A stretch of 64,000 bases of DNA, from contig NZ_JANJZD010000012.1 of the NCBI RefSeq assembly GCF_024623325.1, forward strand, positions 62,001 to 126,000. The letters run 5' to 3'. This DNA comes from Acetatifactor muris (lineage in GTDB: Bacteria > Bacillota > Clostridia > Lachnospirales > Lachnospiraceae). This document shows positions 1 to 9,460 of the stretch, piece after piece. Every line of letters begins with the position of its first letter. The first letter of the stretch is position 1. The notes beneath the pieces were generated by a model. That model ran no database searches. It was not told where the DNA came from and saw only the letters and a list, made by a program, of their open reading frames with translations. Position numbers and translations under genes: made by a program.

Positions 1-396
1 TATATCACCAAGCCCTTTTCCATTGGGGCGCTGCTGCGGAAAATACGGGCAATGTTCGCCATGCTGGAACACCGTGGGTTTACAAAAGATTTCTATGATG
101 ACGGCAGGCTGTTTCTGGACTTTTCGCAGCAGTCCGCCTCGCTGAATGGTAAATCCCTTACCCTTACCCCTATGGAGTATAAGATGCTGTACCTGTTCTG
201 CAAAAATCCCAAACAGATCCTGACCAGGCAGCGGCTTCTGGAACGACTGTGGGATGCGGATGAAAACTATGTGGACGAACACACCCTGACTGCCTCCGTC
301 AGCCGGATACGGGGCAAGATTGAGGCTGACGGCGATACTTATATCAAAACGATTTACGGGATTGGGTATCAGTGGATGGGAGGCGAGAGAAAATGA
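1..396 (+). CDS. Response regulator, OmpR/PhoB family (C-terminal part; start lies before the window)
   Basis: The reading frame is open from base 1 and ends with TGA at 394-396. It opens with YITKPFSIGALLRKI, which is the end of a receiver domain with the conserved lysine-proline, then a winged-helix DNA-binding domain (LTPMEYKMLYLFCKNP, RQRLLERLWD, VSRIRGKIE, IYGIGYQW). This is the OmpR/PhoB effector fold, so the protein should bind direct repeats near promoters after phosphorylation. Its stop overlaps the kinase start in an ATGA, so the two are translationally coupled. The kinase at 393 is its evident partner, and the ABC transporter at 1720 its probable target. The N-terminal receiver is not visible here. 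Confidence 0.93.
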   Translation, partial: YITKPFSIGALLRKIRAMFAMLEHRGFTKDFYDDGRLFLDFSQQSASLNGKSLTLTPMEYKMLYLFCKNPKQILTRQRLLERLWDADENYVDEHTLTASVSRIRGKIEADGDTYIKTIYGIGYQWMGGERK

Positions 397-1424
397 GTCT
401 GGGGCGGATCTCTGTAAAAAAGATATTCCTGCTGACCTGGGTTGGTATGGCGGCTTCCATGCTGGCTGTCTGTGCCGTTCTCTTATGGATGACAGGCGAG
501 AGCTGGGTGTTGATCGGCGGCGGGCTGCTGATGCTCTGTGCTCTTGCCTGGATGTTCCTTCTGACAGTTGTTTTCAGTAAACGGCTTTCCTTATTTACCA
601 GGGAGCTGTGCCGGGCAATGGATCAGATGATAAGCGGAAGCGGAGAACCGATGCATACTGCGGACAGTGAAACACTTTTTGCCCGTATCGGCTACCGTCT
701 GTCCCGTCTGTACGATATCATGCAGGAGAGTAGACGGAAGGCAGATGAGGAACGGCAGGAGCTGCAGATGCTGGTGTCGGATGTCTCCCATCAGGTGAAG
801 ACACCGGTGGCAAATCTGAAAATGGTGACGGATACGCTGCTTTCAAAGTCTGTCACAGAAGAAGAGCGACGGGAATTTCTGCAGGGCATCCGGAACCAGA
901 CGGACAAGCTGGAATTTCTTTTTCAGGCCCTTGTGAAGACCTCCCGGTTGGAAACCGGGGCAATCCGGCTGGAGAAGAAAGAGGCCCCGCTGATCGATAC
1001 GCTGGCTTTTGGCTTAAGCGGCATTGTATATGCGGCGGAGAAAAAAGATATTTGCGTAACGGTGGACTGCCCGGAGGGTCTCCTCCTTTCCCATGACAGC
1101 AAGTGGACGGCGGAAGCCGTGTTCAATCTGCTGGACAATGCGGTGAAGTATACTCCAGCCGGCGGGAGTATCTCTGTATCGGTGGCACAGTGGGAAATGT
1201 ATGTGGAGATCAAAGTGGCCGATACTGGCAAGGGTATTTCCGAGAGCAATCAGGCCGCTATTTTCCGGCGCTTCTATCGTGAGGAAGAAGTACATGAACA
1301 GCAGGGCGTGGGTATTGGCCTGTATCTGACCCGCGAGATCGTAACGAGACAGGGCGGCTATATCAAAGTGGTTTCAGAGCCGGGCAGGGGTTCGGAATTT
1401 TCCATTATGCTCCCTATAAGATAA
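393..1424 (+). CDS. Sensor histidine kinase with short membrane sensor
   Basis: A 343-residue kinase. I chose ATG 393 because it overlaps the regulator stop (ATGA) and follows GGGAGGCGAG; an in-frame ATG at 372 has no better ribosome site. Two membrane helices lie at about residues 13-33 and 38-60 with almost no loop between them, as in intramembrane-sensing kinases of peptide-antibiotic systems. The H-box VSDVSHQVKTPVA puts the phospho-histidine near residue 133. The ATPase domain follows with an N-box (FNLLDNAVKYTP) and G-boxes (DTGKGIS, GVGIGLYL). Such kinases usually need their cognate ABC transporter to sense ligand, and one lies just downstream. Ligand unknown. Confidence 0.93.
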   Translation: MSLGRISVKKIFLLTWVGMAASMLAVCAVLLWMTGESWVLIGGGLLMLCALAWMFLLTVVFSKRLSLFTRELCRAMDQMISGSGEPMHTADSETLFARIGYRLSRLYDIMQESRRKADEERQELQMLVSDVSHQVKTPVANLKMVTDTLLSKSVTEEERREFLQGIRNQTDKLEFLFQALVKTSRLETGAIRLEKKEAPLIDTLAFGLSGIVYAAEKKDICVTVDCPEGLLLSHDSKWTAEAVFNLLDNAVKYTPAGGSISVSVAQWEMYVEIKVADTGKGISESNQAAIFRRFYREEEVHEQQGVGIGLYLTREIVTRQGGYIKVVSEPGRGSEFSIMLPIR

Positions 1425-1507
1425 CACATGGCAGACGGACATTCCCGGTTGTCCTGGGTAAATTTTTTTGCAGCAGTATGCCGACAGAGCTGTCAGTGGC
1501 AGGTTTT

Positions 1508-1551
1508 CGGCTGAAATGTCCGGGCTTTGTAACATTTCAGCCGCATTTTTT
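1508..1551 (+). terminator. Intrinsic terminator after the regulator-kinase operon
   Basis: CGGCTGAAATGT at 1508-1519 pairs perfectly with ACATTTCAGCCG at 1532-1543 (12-bp stem, 12-nt loop). A run of six T follows at 1546-1551. It lies 84 bp after the kinase stop and before the candidate promoter for the ABC genes, so it separates the regulatory from the structural operon. Confidence 0.7.
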
Positions 1552-1560
1552 ATGCCGCCT

Positions 1561-1597
1561 CGGACATTTCTGTGACATTTGGATTTTATAATGTCCG
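1561..1597 (+). promoter_or_regulatory. Candidate regulated promoter of the first ABC/FtsX operon
   Basis: A perfect TATAAT lies at 1587-1592 with no good -35 hexamer. In its place GACATTT occurs twice (1563-1569 and 1574-1580), 11 bp apart, the spacing of OmpR-family half-sites. The pair is also framed by the inverted repeat CGGACATT (1561-1568) and AATGTCCG (1590-1597). A good -10 plus activator repeats over the -35 fits positive control by the upstream regulator, which is inference. The leader to the ATPase start at 1720 would be about 120 nt. Confidence 0.5.
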
Positions 1598-1719
1598 AAG
1601 AACGAAAGTTCCAAGAGCGAAAGCTTTTTATTGACAGGCAAAAAGCCCTGGAACACCACAAGGGTATATCTGCATGTCCTGAAAAACGGGATAGAGATAA
1701 GAAAAAGGAGCATCTGATT

Positions 1720-2493
1720 ATGAATGTATTACAAGCAATCGATCTGAAAAAGTATTATGGCGCCGAGCCAAACATCACCCGCGCCTTAGACGGCGTCAAC
1801 CTCTCTGTGGAACAGGGAGAATTTGTGGCGATAGTCGGAACATCCGGCAGCGGTAAATCCACCCTGCTTAACATGATGGGCGGGCTGGATACGCCCACGT
1901 CCGGCAATGTCATTGTCCGTGGGGATGAACTGGTTAAAAAGAATGATGAGGAGCTGACTATCTTCCGCCGCCGCAATATCGGTTTTATCTTCCAGAACTA
2001 TAACCTTGTCCCGATCCTGAATGTCTATGAAAATATTGTCCTGCCTGTGGAGCTGGACGGCGACACGGCGGATGAGAAGTTCATGGACGAGATTGTGAGG
2101 ATGCTGGCGTTGGAAGATAAGCTTCACAATATGCCAAACAACCTTTCCGGCGGACAGCAGCAGCGTGTCGCCATCGCCCGCGCATTGATTACTAAGCCGG
2201 CTATCATCCTGGCTGACGAACCCACCGGAAATTTGGATTCCAGGACCAGCGCCGATGTACTGGGACTTTTAAAGCGTACCGGCATGGAGTTTAACCAGAC
2301 CATTGTCATGATTACCCACAACAACGAGATTGCCCGGCTTGCTGACCGGATCGTAAGGATTGAGGACGGCAGGATTGTGGAAAACAGCACCGGTACACCG
2401 GATGCCCAGAGCATTTTCGGACGCAGGTCTTTAGCGGCCGGAAATGACTCTGCCGGAAATGGTATCCGGTGTACCGGTGCGGAACTGAAATAG
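1720..2493 (+). CDS. ABC transporter ATP-binding protein (MacB/BceA type)
   Basis: A 257-residue ATPase starting MNVLQAIDLKKYYG. ATG 1720 was chosen because AAAAAGGAG lies 9 bp upstream; the frame stays open to 1579 but those residues are outside the family. Visible motifs are Walker A GTSGSGKST, Q-loop FIFQNYNLVP, signature LSGGQQQRVAIARAL and Walker B ILADEPTGNLDS. It belongs to the LolD/MacB/BceA branch, whose partners are FtsX-fold permeases that work by mechanotransmission on envelope substrates such as bacitracin-like peptides. The permease at 2508 begins 15 bp downstream. About 15 C-terminal residues beyond the fold have no clear role. Confidence 0.95.
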   Translation: MNVLQAIDLKKYYGAEPNITRALDGVNLSVEQGEFVAIVGTSGSGKSTLLNMMGGLDTPTSGNVIVRGDELVKKNDEELTIFRRRNIGFIFQNYNLVPILNVYENIVLPVELDGDTADEKFMDEIVRMLALEDKLHNMPNNLSGGQQQRVAIARALITKPAIILADEPTGNLDSRTSADVLGLLKRTGMEFNQTIVMITHNNEIARLADRIVRIEDGRIVENSTGTPDAQSIFGRRSLAAGNDSAGNGIRCTGAELK

Positions 2494-2507
2494 GGGGGTG
2501 GCAGACT

Positions 2508-4895
2508 ATGACATGGCCTTTTGAGAATGATACCAGCGCTGTCATTAAAAAATTAGCGTCTGCTCAATTAAAGGAAGAGCGTTTGAAGAAGATTTTTACG
2601 ATTATTGCAATTTCATTGGCAACATTTTTGATGTCGTCTGTATTGCTTCTGGTTTCCGGAATTATTACAGTGAACCAAAATGGAGGAAATAACATAACAG
2701 GGTCTTATCATGCGCTTATTTCCGGCATAGAAAAAGAACAATATGAAAAACTGTCTGATGATGCGCGTGTGGATTTATGCGGATTCACAGCTTCCATTGG
2801 CAGTGTGAAATCCGGAAATGACCGCCTTAATATTTCGTATTCCAACAAGGATGCACTTACATTAAATGGGCTGTCTGTTGACCAGGGGAAAATGCCGGAG
2901 AAAGCGAATGAAATCCTGATTGAACAGGAATACTTAATCCGGCAGAAGATAAATGCAGAAATTGGAGATACCATCCGACTGCCAGACCCAGACAAGGTTG
3001 GGGAAACATCCTTTCTTATAACAGGATACCTGAAAACAGGGGCCAAAGGCACTGACCGTTCCTTATATGCGGCTATGGTTTCTGAAGAATACTTCTCAGA
3101 AATGGATGGATGGAATCACTTTTCACCGGCAGTAATGCTTCGCGTAAATTTGGATGCGGACGCTGGGGATGTAAAAAACTTAATATCGCAGATAGCTGCT
3201 GACGCAGGCTGTAAAGCGGCTCCTTCTTATAATGAAGCGTATTTGAATCTTAGCCGGCCTTCGGCATTGATGGTCATGGCGGCTGTTGCCGGGCTGCTCG
3301 TTATCGTAATCGCGGGTATTTTGGTAATATACAACATTTTCTATATTTCCATCATCAACTCAATTAAAGAATATGGACAGCTCCGCACAATAGGGATGAC
3401 GGCAAAACAGATTCAAAGGCTTGTTCTCAGGGAGGGGACTTTGCTGATGCTGCCTGCAATTCCGATTGGACTGATTGCGGGAATTGCAGTGGCTTATCTT
3501 TTGATTCCATATGGATTTGGATTATGGAATGTGCTATGGATATGCCCGGTTGTTATTGCGTTAACCTATGCCACTGTGCGCATGTCCATCAAAAAACCTG
3601 CTAAAACAGCAGCGGCCGTTTCACCCATAGAGGCTTCCCGCTATGAACAAAATAAGGGGCCTAAATGTAGACACAGGCAGCGCAGGCTGACGCCGGGGTC
3701 TTTGGCAGTGAATCAGGTTTTGCGATATAAGAAAAAGAATATACTGACAGTCGCCTCTCTTGTCCTGACAGTCGTTCTGCTGTTAGGTTTATCCTCTGTC
3801 CTTTCTTCTATCAATGCAGAAGATATGTCTTTATCCGGATTTGCAAGAGGACAGTTCGTTTTAAGAATCTCGAATCAGGAGCTGATGGAAAATCCTTTGG
3901 AGATTTTGCAGGAATCCAGTCCCTTTACGGAGGAAGTGGAAAAAGAACTCTTGCAATTATCAGGTGTGCAAAAGATCATAGACGATCAGCACCTCCCGGT
4001 TTCCTGTGATCTGCAGGCTCTGGAATCAGATGCTGAAATGGTAGGATTTGAGAAAGCAGATATGACTTTGCTGCAAAGCTGTCTCTTAAATGGAAACCTG
4101 TCAGATTATGGGCAAATGGCATCTGAAAATCAGATGGTTATTGGCAGGCCGGGGGACTTTGAGAAGTATTTTGGTATTCATCCAGAGGCCGGCTCGTCTG
4201 TAACGCTGAAGATTTTTGATGGGCAGCATACGGAGAACCTGGAATTTGAGATTGCGGCAGTCCTTGACGAAAGTAAGATTGGAAATCATGGCGATAAAAT
4301 AGATATGCTGTTATTGCCGGTTGATTCCATGCAAAAAATCGCACACAGCAATTTGACATATCAGTATGTGATTCGTGTAGAGGATTCTTTGGAACAGCAG
4401 GCAGAAAATGAAATAGACCAGATTGTATCAGATAACCCGCGGCTGAGTGTGGATTCACTTTCTGCTGCCATTGCCCAGAATGAAAACTTCCTGCAGGGAA
4501 CACAGTTAGCCCTTGCAATAGCCATTGTCCTAATTGGTTGTTTTTCCGTGATGAATTTGTTGAATACAACTTTGACGGGAATTATCGTAAGGCGCAGGGA
4601 ATTTTCTCTCATGCGTTCCGTGGGAATGTCCCAAAAACAATTATCCGTGATGGTTCATAAAGAGGGACTGATCGTAGTCGGCATGGGACTTGTATTATCT
4701 GTGATAATTGGCGGAGGAATTGGATATGTTCTTTGCTCATTTTTGAAAAACAGCCTGATGAGCTATTTGAATTATCAATTTCCATTTGGTATTACAATCT
4801 TGAATTGTGCGGTTATTATTTTATGTAGTGTGCTGATTACAACAGGGGCCTTAAAGCAGCAAAGCAAGTCATCCATGATGGAAGCTTTGCGATAA
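2508..4895 (+). CDS. FtsX-like ABC transporter permease
   Basis: A 795-residue membrane protein starting MTWPFENDTSAVIKKLA, preceded by AGGGGGGTGG. It has an N-terminal helix (about 30-55), an extracytoplasmic domain, a block of helices carrying an FtsX domain (YGQLRTIGMTAKQIQRLV), a second extracytoplasmic domain, and a C-terminal FtsX block (REFSLMRSVGMSQKQLSVMV). This is the two-FtsX-domain plan of BceB/MacB-like permeases. It is visibly richer in A+T than the ATPase before it and the permease copy after it, so the two permeases are unlikely to be a recent tandem duplication. It is the only intact permease of this module. Confidence 0.94.
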   Translation: MTWPFENDTSAVIKKLASAQLKEERLKKIFTIIAISLATFLMSSVLLLVSGIITVNQNGGNNITGSYHALISGIEKEQYEKLSDDARVDLCGFTASIGSVKSGNDRLNISYSNKDALTLNGLSVDQGKMPEKANEILIEQEYLIRQKINAEIGDTIRLPDPDKVGETSFLITGYLKTGAKGTDRSLYAAMVSEEYFSEMDGWNHFSPAVMLRVNLDADAGDVKNLISQIAADAGCKAAPSYNEAYLNLSRPSALMVMAAVAGLLVIVIAGILVIYNIFYISIINSIKEYGQLRTIGMTAKQIQRLVLREGTLLMLPAIPIGLIAGIAVAYLLIPYGFGLWNVLWICPVVIALTYATVRMSIKKPAKTAAAVSPIEASRYEQNKGPKCRHRQRRLTPGSLAVNQVLRYKKKNILTVASLVLTVVLLLGLSSVLSSINAEDMSLSGFARGQFVLRISNQELMENPLEILQESSPFTEEVEKELLQLSGVQKIIDDQHLPVSCDLQALESDAEMVGFEKADMTLLQSCLLNGNLSDYGQMASENQMVIGRPGDFEKYFGIHPEAGSSVTLKIFDGQHTENLEFEIAAVLDESKIGNHGDKIDMLLLPVDSMQKIAHSNLTYQYVIRVEDSLEQQAENEIDQIVSDNPRLSVDSLSAAIAQNENFLQGTQLALAIAIVLIGCFSVMNLLNTTLTGIIVRRREFSLMRSVGMSQKQLSVMVHKEGLIVVGMGLVLSVIIGGGIGYVLCSFLKNSLMSYLNYQFPFGITILNCAVIILCSVLITTGALKQQSKSSMMEALR

Positions 4896-4914
4896 TAGAA
4901 GGAGGTGGCGTACC

Positions 4915-7112
4915 ATGACATGGCCTTTTGAAAATGATACCAGTATAGTAGAAAAGAAGTTGGCAAACCGCAGTATGAAAGCGGACAGGCGCCGAAGCGT
5001 TTTTATCATTCTTACCATTGCCCTTGCAGTCTGTCTGATGGGAACCCTCTGTTTTATCTACTCGGCGCAGCAGAAGAAGACACTGGACAATATCCTGGGA
5101 CAGTATCAGGCCGGCTGCGGGGGGCTGACCAGAGAAGAGGTCACAGGGCTTGCGGATACGGGCAGGTTTGAAAAATGGGGATATACAGCCGATGCCGGCT
5201 CTGTCCGCCATGAGGACAGCGTTTTGAACGTCAGCTTTGTAAGCCCGGAGATGATGGACCTGATGGGATACGGCAAAATTGCCGGGGCTTATCCCCAGGC
5301 AGAAAATGAGATCTGTATAGAGCGCTCTTTTTTCGGTTATTTTAACCTTCCGGCAGAAATTGGCCAGACGGTTACTCTGAACCTTGGCGGCGGTGAGAGG
5401 CTCTATACCGTCACTGGCATTCTGGAATCGGAGAGCAGCAGCCGGATTTTCACGGTCTGGATTCCGGAAATTGCTGTGGACACAGGCATCCACCAGGCGC
5501 CTTATGAACTGCGGTTCCGTTTTGAAGGGAGCCAGGTAATGGAGCCGGAAAAACTTCGTGCAGACATCGAAAGGTTCTTCATAGAAATGGGAATACCGGC
5601 GGATCGGACCTTTTACAGTTCCAGCTATTTTGGAATGGTGGATCTTTATCTGGGAAGCGGAATGGAGATTTATGTCCTGTCGGCGCTGATCGCCGTACCT
5701 GGTTACTGGTCCTGGCGTGACAATATCCGGTCTGCAGTGGTCATTCTGTTTCTGATTTATGGAATGGTTCTGGCTGCCACCAGAAAGCCCTTATCTATGG
5801 CAGGAAAAGTATCTGCTATTGAAGCCGTCCGGACCACTGCCTATTCCGGCTATCAGGGACGCAGTATTTCCGGACAACTGCACCGCCGCCTGAGCATAAC
5901 AAGGCTGGCGCTGATGAACTTCTTCCGGAACCGCAAAAAGGCTTTTGTGACGGCTCTGTCCTTAAGTCTGACAGGGATTCTGCTTCTGTGTATTTCCGCC
6001 TATGCAAATTCGGTGGATGTAGAAGAAATGGCCCAGTCCCAGTTTGGAGACAGGAGCCAGTACCTTTTACAATATGAAGACTATGCAGGCCGGGAATTTT
6101 ATGAGATGCAGAAAGATAATCCTTTGGGACAGGATCGGCAAAAGAGCTTGCCTCTATTTTGAACGTGGATTACGTCACGGCATACAGCATGGCCTGTGTG
6201 GAAATTCCTGCCATCAGCGAAATCCCGGGCAACCGTGAGCATGAGCCCTTTATCGTCAGGGGAATTGACCGGGAGGATATGGCGAAGATGTATGCCGATG
6301 GAGCGGTTCTTGAGGGAACTGCAGATTACCGGCAGCTGGTGGAGCAATGCGGCATTCTGGTCTGCCCGTCAGGCGGAGCGCTGAAAGAGATTTACAGGAC
6401 AGACTATCAGCTGGGGGATACTGTTACCGTTTCCTGTTACAACGGACAGGGGAAGACTTATACCGTGATGGGTATTGTGGAGAATGTTCCGATCTGCAAC
6501 ACGGCTCATTTCTTTATTCTGCCGGAGGAAGAACTGTCCGTCCTTTATCCGGAAATACCGGATTTTACAGGCTGTGTCAATCTCCACACAGAGCAGGACA
6601 GTGAACAGCTGCGGCGGGCAGTATTCGGCGCTGTGCCCGATGAACGGGTGGGAATCTCCAGCCTTTATGATCTGACGGCTGAGCTTCAGACCGGCATGCG
6701 CGGGGAGCTGACCCGGCTCTACAGTATCCTGGTTTTTATCTTTGTGTTTGCCCTGATCAATCTTGCCAACACGCTGATTACCAATCTTCTTACCCGCCGG
6801 CAGGAATTCGGCGTGTTCCAGTCCGTTGGCATGAGCGGCCGTCAGCTGTCCCGGATGCTGTCCTTCGAGTGTCTGTACTATGTGGGGATCACGCTGCTTG
6901 TGACCCTGACACTGGGAACTGTGTGCAGTTTGGTTGTGTGCAGGGTATTTGACCAGATTGGTTTGTTTGGGAAACTCACGTACCATTTCCCGGTGTTCCA
7001 GGTTCTTTTGTTTGCAGCTGCTCTGCTTCTGGTACAGGCGGTATTCTCGGTCTGTGCGGTCCGTTATACCGGAAGGCTTTCCCTTGTGGAGCGGATCAGG
7101 GCTGCGGACTGA
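4915..7112 (+). pseudogene. Second FtsX-like permease, broken by an internal deletion and a -1 frameshift
   Basis: The gene starts with the same ten residues as its neighbour (MTWPFENDTS) and has a strong ribosome site (GAAGGAGGTGGCG). The first frame ends at 6162. The frame from about 6123 (reading GTGSAKELASILNVDYV) continues to 7112 with a normal C-terminal FtsX block (EFGVFQSVGMSGRQLSRML). Adding one G to the GGG at 6126-6128 joins the frames smoothly. In addition the first FtsX block is missing about 60 residues around base 5695: SALIAV runs directly into PGYWSWRDN, skipping the helices and the GQLRTIGM motif seen in the 2508 copy. The deletion shows this is real decay and not only a read error. 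Confidence 0.85.
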
Positions 7113-7179
7113 ATTCTGCCCTGGGTAAAATGCAGCCCTGTGTGATTCCGATGGAGGGATTGATAGATTTTTTATTCAG

Positions 7180-7247
7180 CATTTCACGGCAACAGACAAA
7201 CATTTCACGGCAATCAAGTTGTTTTGGCATTTCCAACAGGATATAAT
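7180..7247 (+). promoter_or_regulatory. LytTR-type direct repeats and promoter of the regulator-kinase operon
   Basis: CATTTCACGGCAA occurs perfectly at 7180-7192 and 7201-7213, a start-to-start distance of 21 bp (two helical turns), the arrangement bound by AgrA/LytTR-domain dimers. A strong promoter follows: -35 TTGTTT at 7219-7224, 17-bp spacer, -10 TATAAT at 7242-7247. The second repeat begins 18 bp before the -35. The first gene downstream, at 7285, encodes a LytTR regulator, so autoactivation is the simple inference. Confidence 0.75.
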
Positions 7248-7284
7248 AAAGTATTTGATACCATGATGATGAGGAGGTAACGCA

Positions 7285-7989
7285 TTGATTCGTATTGCAA
7301 TCTGTGATGATGAAAAACATATGTCTGATCATATAAGGTCTCTTGTTTCTGATTTCTTTCGTAAAAAGAACCGGGAGATCAGCCTCCGTATGTTTTCCGG
7401 CGGCGAAGAGCTGCTGAGCTATACTGGGCAGATCGATATCCTGTTTCTGGATATTCAGATGAAGGACATGGACGGTATGGAAACGGCAAGGAAACTGAGG
7501 GCGGATCAGTTCCGGGGCTTTTTAGTTTTTATTACGGTGCTGAAAGAGATGGTGTTCCAGTCTTTTGAGGTACAGGCCTACGATTATCTGGTCAAGCCGG
7601 TGGATAAAAAACAGTTTGAGAAGACCATGGAGCGCCTTTACGCTTCCATGCAGAATGCCAGCGAAGACATCCTGCTGGTGCAAAAGGGATATGAGGGGCG
7701 CATCATCCGGGAGGATGAGATCGTCTTCTGTGAGATCATAGACAGGAAAATATATCTGAACCTGACTTCCGGCGAGGTTGTTGACTATTATGAGCGGATT
7801 GAGAATCTGGAGACAAAGCTGGACAACCGTTTTTACCGGTGCCACAGGAGCTATCTTATCAATCTGAAGCATTTAAAAGGCTATAAAAACGGGACTGCCT
7901 GTATGGATAATGGCAAGGAGATTCCCGTATCACGGCTGCGGAGCAGGGAGTTCTCCGGCGTTGTTCTGCAGTATATGAAAAATATCTGA
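7285..7989 (+). CDS. LytTR-family response regulator (AgrA/VirR type)
   Basis: A 234-residue regulator with a TTG start at 7285, preceded by GAGGAGGTAACGCA. The receiver domain (about 1-120) has the acidic pair in ICDDE, phospho-acceptor Asp56 (LFLDIQMKDMDG) and the conserved lysine in DYLVKPVDKK. A LytTR DNA-binding domain follows at about 135-230 (EDEIVFCEIIDRKIYL, FYRCHRSYLINLKHL, IPVSRLRSREF). LytTR proteins bind pairs of roughly 9-bp sites spaced 21 bp, and such a pair lies just upstream at 7180-7213. The partner kinase starts 28 bp after the stop. A second candidate target is the promoter at 10928-10995. Confidence 0.95.
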   Translation: MIRIAICDDEKHMSDHIRSLVSDFFRKKNREISLRMFSGGEELLSYTGQIDILFLDIQMKDMDGMETARKLRADQFRGFLVFITVLKEMVFQSFEVQAYDYLVKPVDKKQFEKTMERLYASMQNASEDILLVQKGYEGRIIREDEIVFCEIIDRKIYLNLTSGEVVDYYERIENLETKLDNRFYRCHRSYLINLKHLKGYKNGTACMDNGKEIPVSRLRSREFSGVVLQYMKNI

Positions 7990-8017
7990 GAATTTTGCAT
8001 ATAGGGGGGCGGGCAAC

Positions 8018-9382
8018 TTGGAAGCGTATTTAGATTTTTTCAATATCTACATCATGGGCGTTATCGATATGTCTTTCCAGTTCTTTTTTCTGGCTAAAAT
8101 CCTGAAAAAGAAAGTATGGCCTCCGGTTTATTTCCTGTTTGGAGTATGTGCGGTGCTTGCCACTGAATTTGTATCAATGGGCACGATGACGGGCTTCGCG
8201 GTGCTTGTATTTCTTTTCACCACAGGCGGGATTCTGGTCTGCCATGTGGATGCCAAGTCTTCCCTTCTGTATGCGGCTCTGACCACGGAAATCCTGCTGC
8301 TCTGCTATGGAATCGTGCAATCCCTGATAGGTCTTTTGCATGCATGGATGCCGGATTTCTACTATCATACGGCGGGTATCGCAGCCATGTTGATCAGTGA
8401 GGCCGCGTCCCTTTTGCTGACCGGGTTTTGTTATTCTATGGTGTATCGCTATTTTTCCAGGGATGTTTTTTATCCGGGGGATGGGGCGCGTTCCTTTTAT
8501 GCCGCAGCCCAGATGCAGCAGATGTTTCTGGTCTTCATCCCGATTCTGATGATATCTATTATGGGCCAGTACATTAACATGATTGCATTTGAATTTCAGT
8601 ATATGGTCTTAGAAGAGGATGGAACTTTCAAGTATCTGTTCAGCCATTGGCAGCTGCTTGTCCTGCATCTTCTGGGACTTTTAAGCCTTTTTTGCATCTT
8701 GTTCTCTTATAAGAAACTACAGCAGAATTTCCGCCTCAGTAAGGAAATATCACTGCTGGAGCAGGAGGAGCATTCCCTGAACCAGTATGTGGAGGAGGCG
8801 AAGGCCCGTTACGACCGGACGAAATCCTTCCGCCATGATATCAGGAACCATATCGCAGTGGTAAAAAGGCTCCTGCAGAGTGAGAAACTGGAGGAAGCCG
8901 TAACCTATATGGAGGATCTGGACGATATGGCGGAAAAAATGTCATTTCCCTGCAGCACCAATAACCCGGTGGTGGATATTCTGGTGGGGAACAAGCTGGG
9001 GATAGCCAAAAGCATGGGGATAGAGGCGGACTGTTCCCTTCTTCTGCCCTATCCCTGCGACATTAAGGACATTGATATCTGCATTGTGCTGTCAAATGCC
9101 CTGGACAATGCTATCCAGGCAGTAAAAAGCCTGGATGCCGGGATGGAGAAATATATCCATGTATCCGGGCGTATCCAGGGGGATTTCCTGATGATGGAAA
9201 TCCGGAACAGCTTTCATGGGAAAGGCACGCTCAAAAAAGGGACAGGCCTGTCCAATATCCATAAGGTGGCTGAAAAATATGGCGGCGCCATGAGCATAGA
9301 GACCCAGGGGAATGAATTTGTCCTCCATGTGCTGCTGATCCTTTCACAGCATCCAGAAGACATCCTGCGGCAAATGGATTAA
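8018..9382 (+). CDS. AgrC-like sensor histidine kinase (GHKL ATPase)
   Basis: A 454-residue kinase with a TTG start after AGGGGGGCGGGCAAC. About six membrane helices fill residues 10-232, then a short coiled coil, the H-box SFRHDIRNHIAVVKRLL (His273) and a GHKL ATPase domain (N-box VLSNALDNAIQAV; GTGLSNIHKVAEKYGG). A polytopic sensor, the RHDxxNH histidine box and the GHKL domain are typical of AgrC/ComD kinases that detect peptide signals. No agrB, agrD or exported pheromone gene is evident nearby, so the signal may be external or encoded elsewhere. Confidence 0.94.
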   Translation: MEAYLDFFNIYIMGVIDMSFQFFFLAKILKKKVWPPVYFLFGVCAVLATEFVSMGTMTGFAVLVFLFTTGGILVCHVDAKSSLLYAALTTEILLLCYGIVQSLIGLLHAWMPDFYYHTAGIAAMLISEAASLLLTGFCYSMVYRYFSRDVFYPGDGARSFYAAAQMQQMFLVFIPILMISIMGQYINMIAFEFQYMVLEEDGTFKYLFSHWQLLVLHLLGLLSLFCILFSYKKLQQNFRLSKEISLLEQEEHSLNQYVEEAKARYDRTKSFRHDIRNHIAVVKRLLQSEKLEEAVTYMEDLDDMAEKMSFPCSTNNPVVDILVGNKLGIAKSMGIEADCSLLLPYPCDIKDIDICIVLSNALDNAIQAVKSLDAGMEKYIHVSGRIQGDFLMMEIRNSFHGKGTLKKGTGLSNIHKVAEKYGGAMSIETQGNEFVLHVLLILSQHPEDILRQMD

Positions 9383-9460
9383 CATGTCTCTTCCTCCAGT
9401 CGAAAAAGGAAATGAAAGCTGGCTGCAAGGCGCTTGACAGTAGCAAATCGAAGGAGGAAC

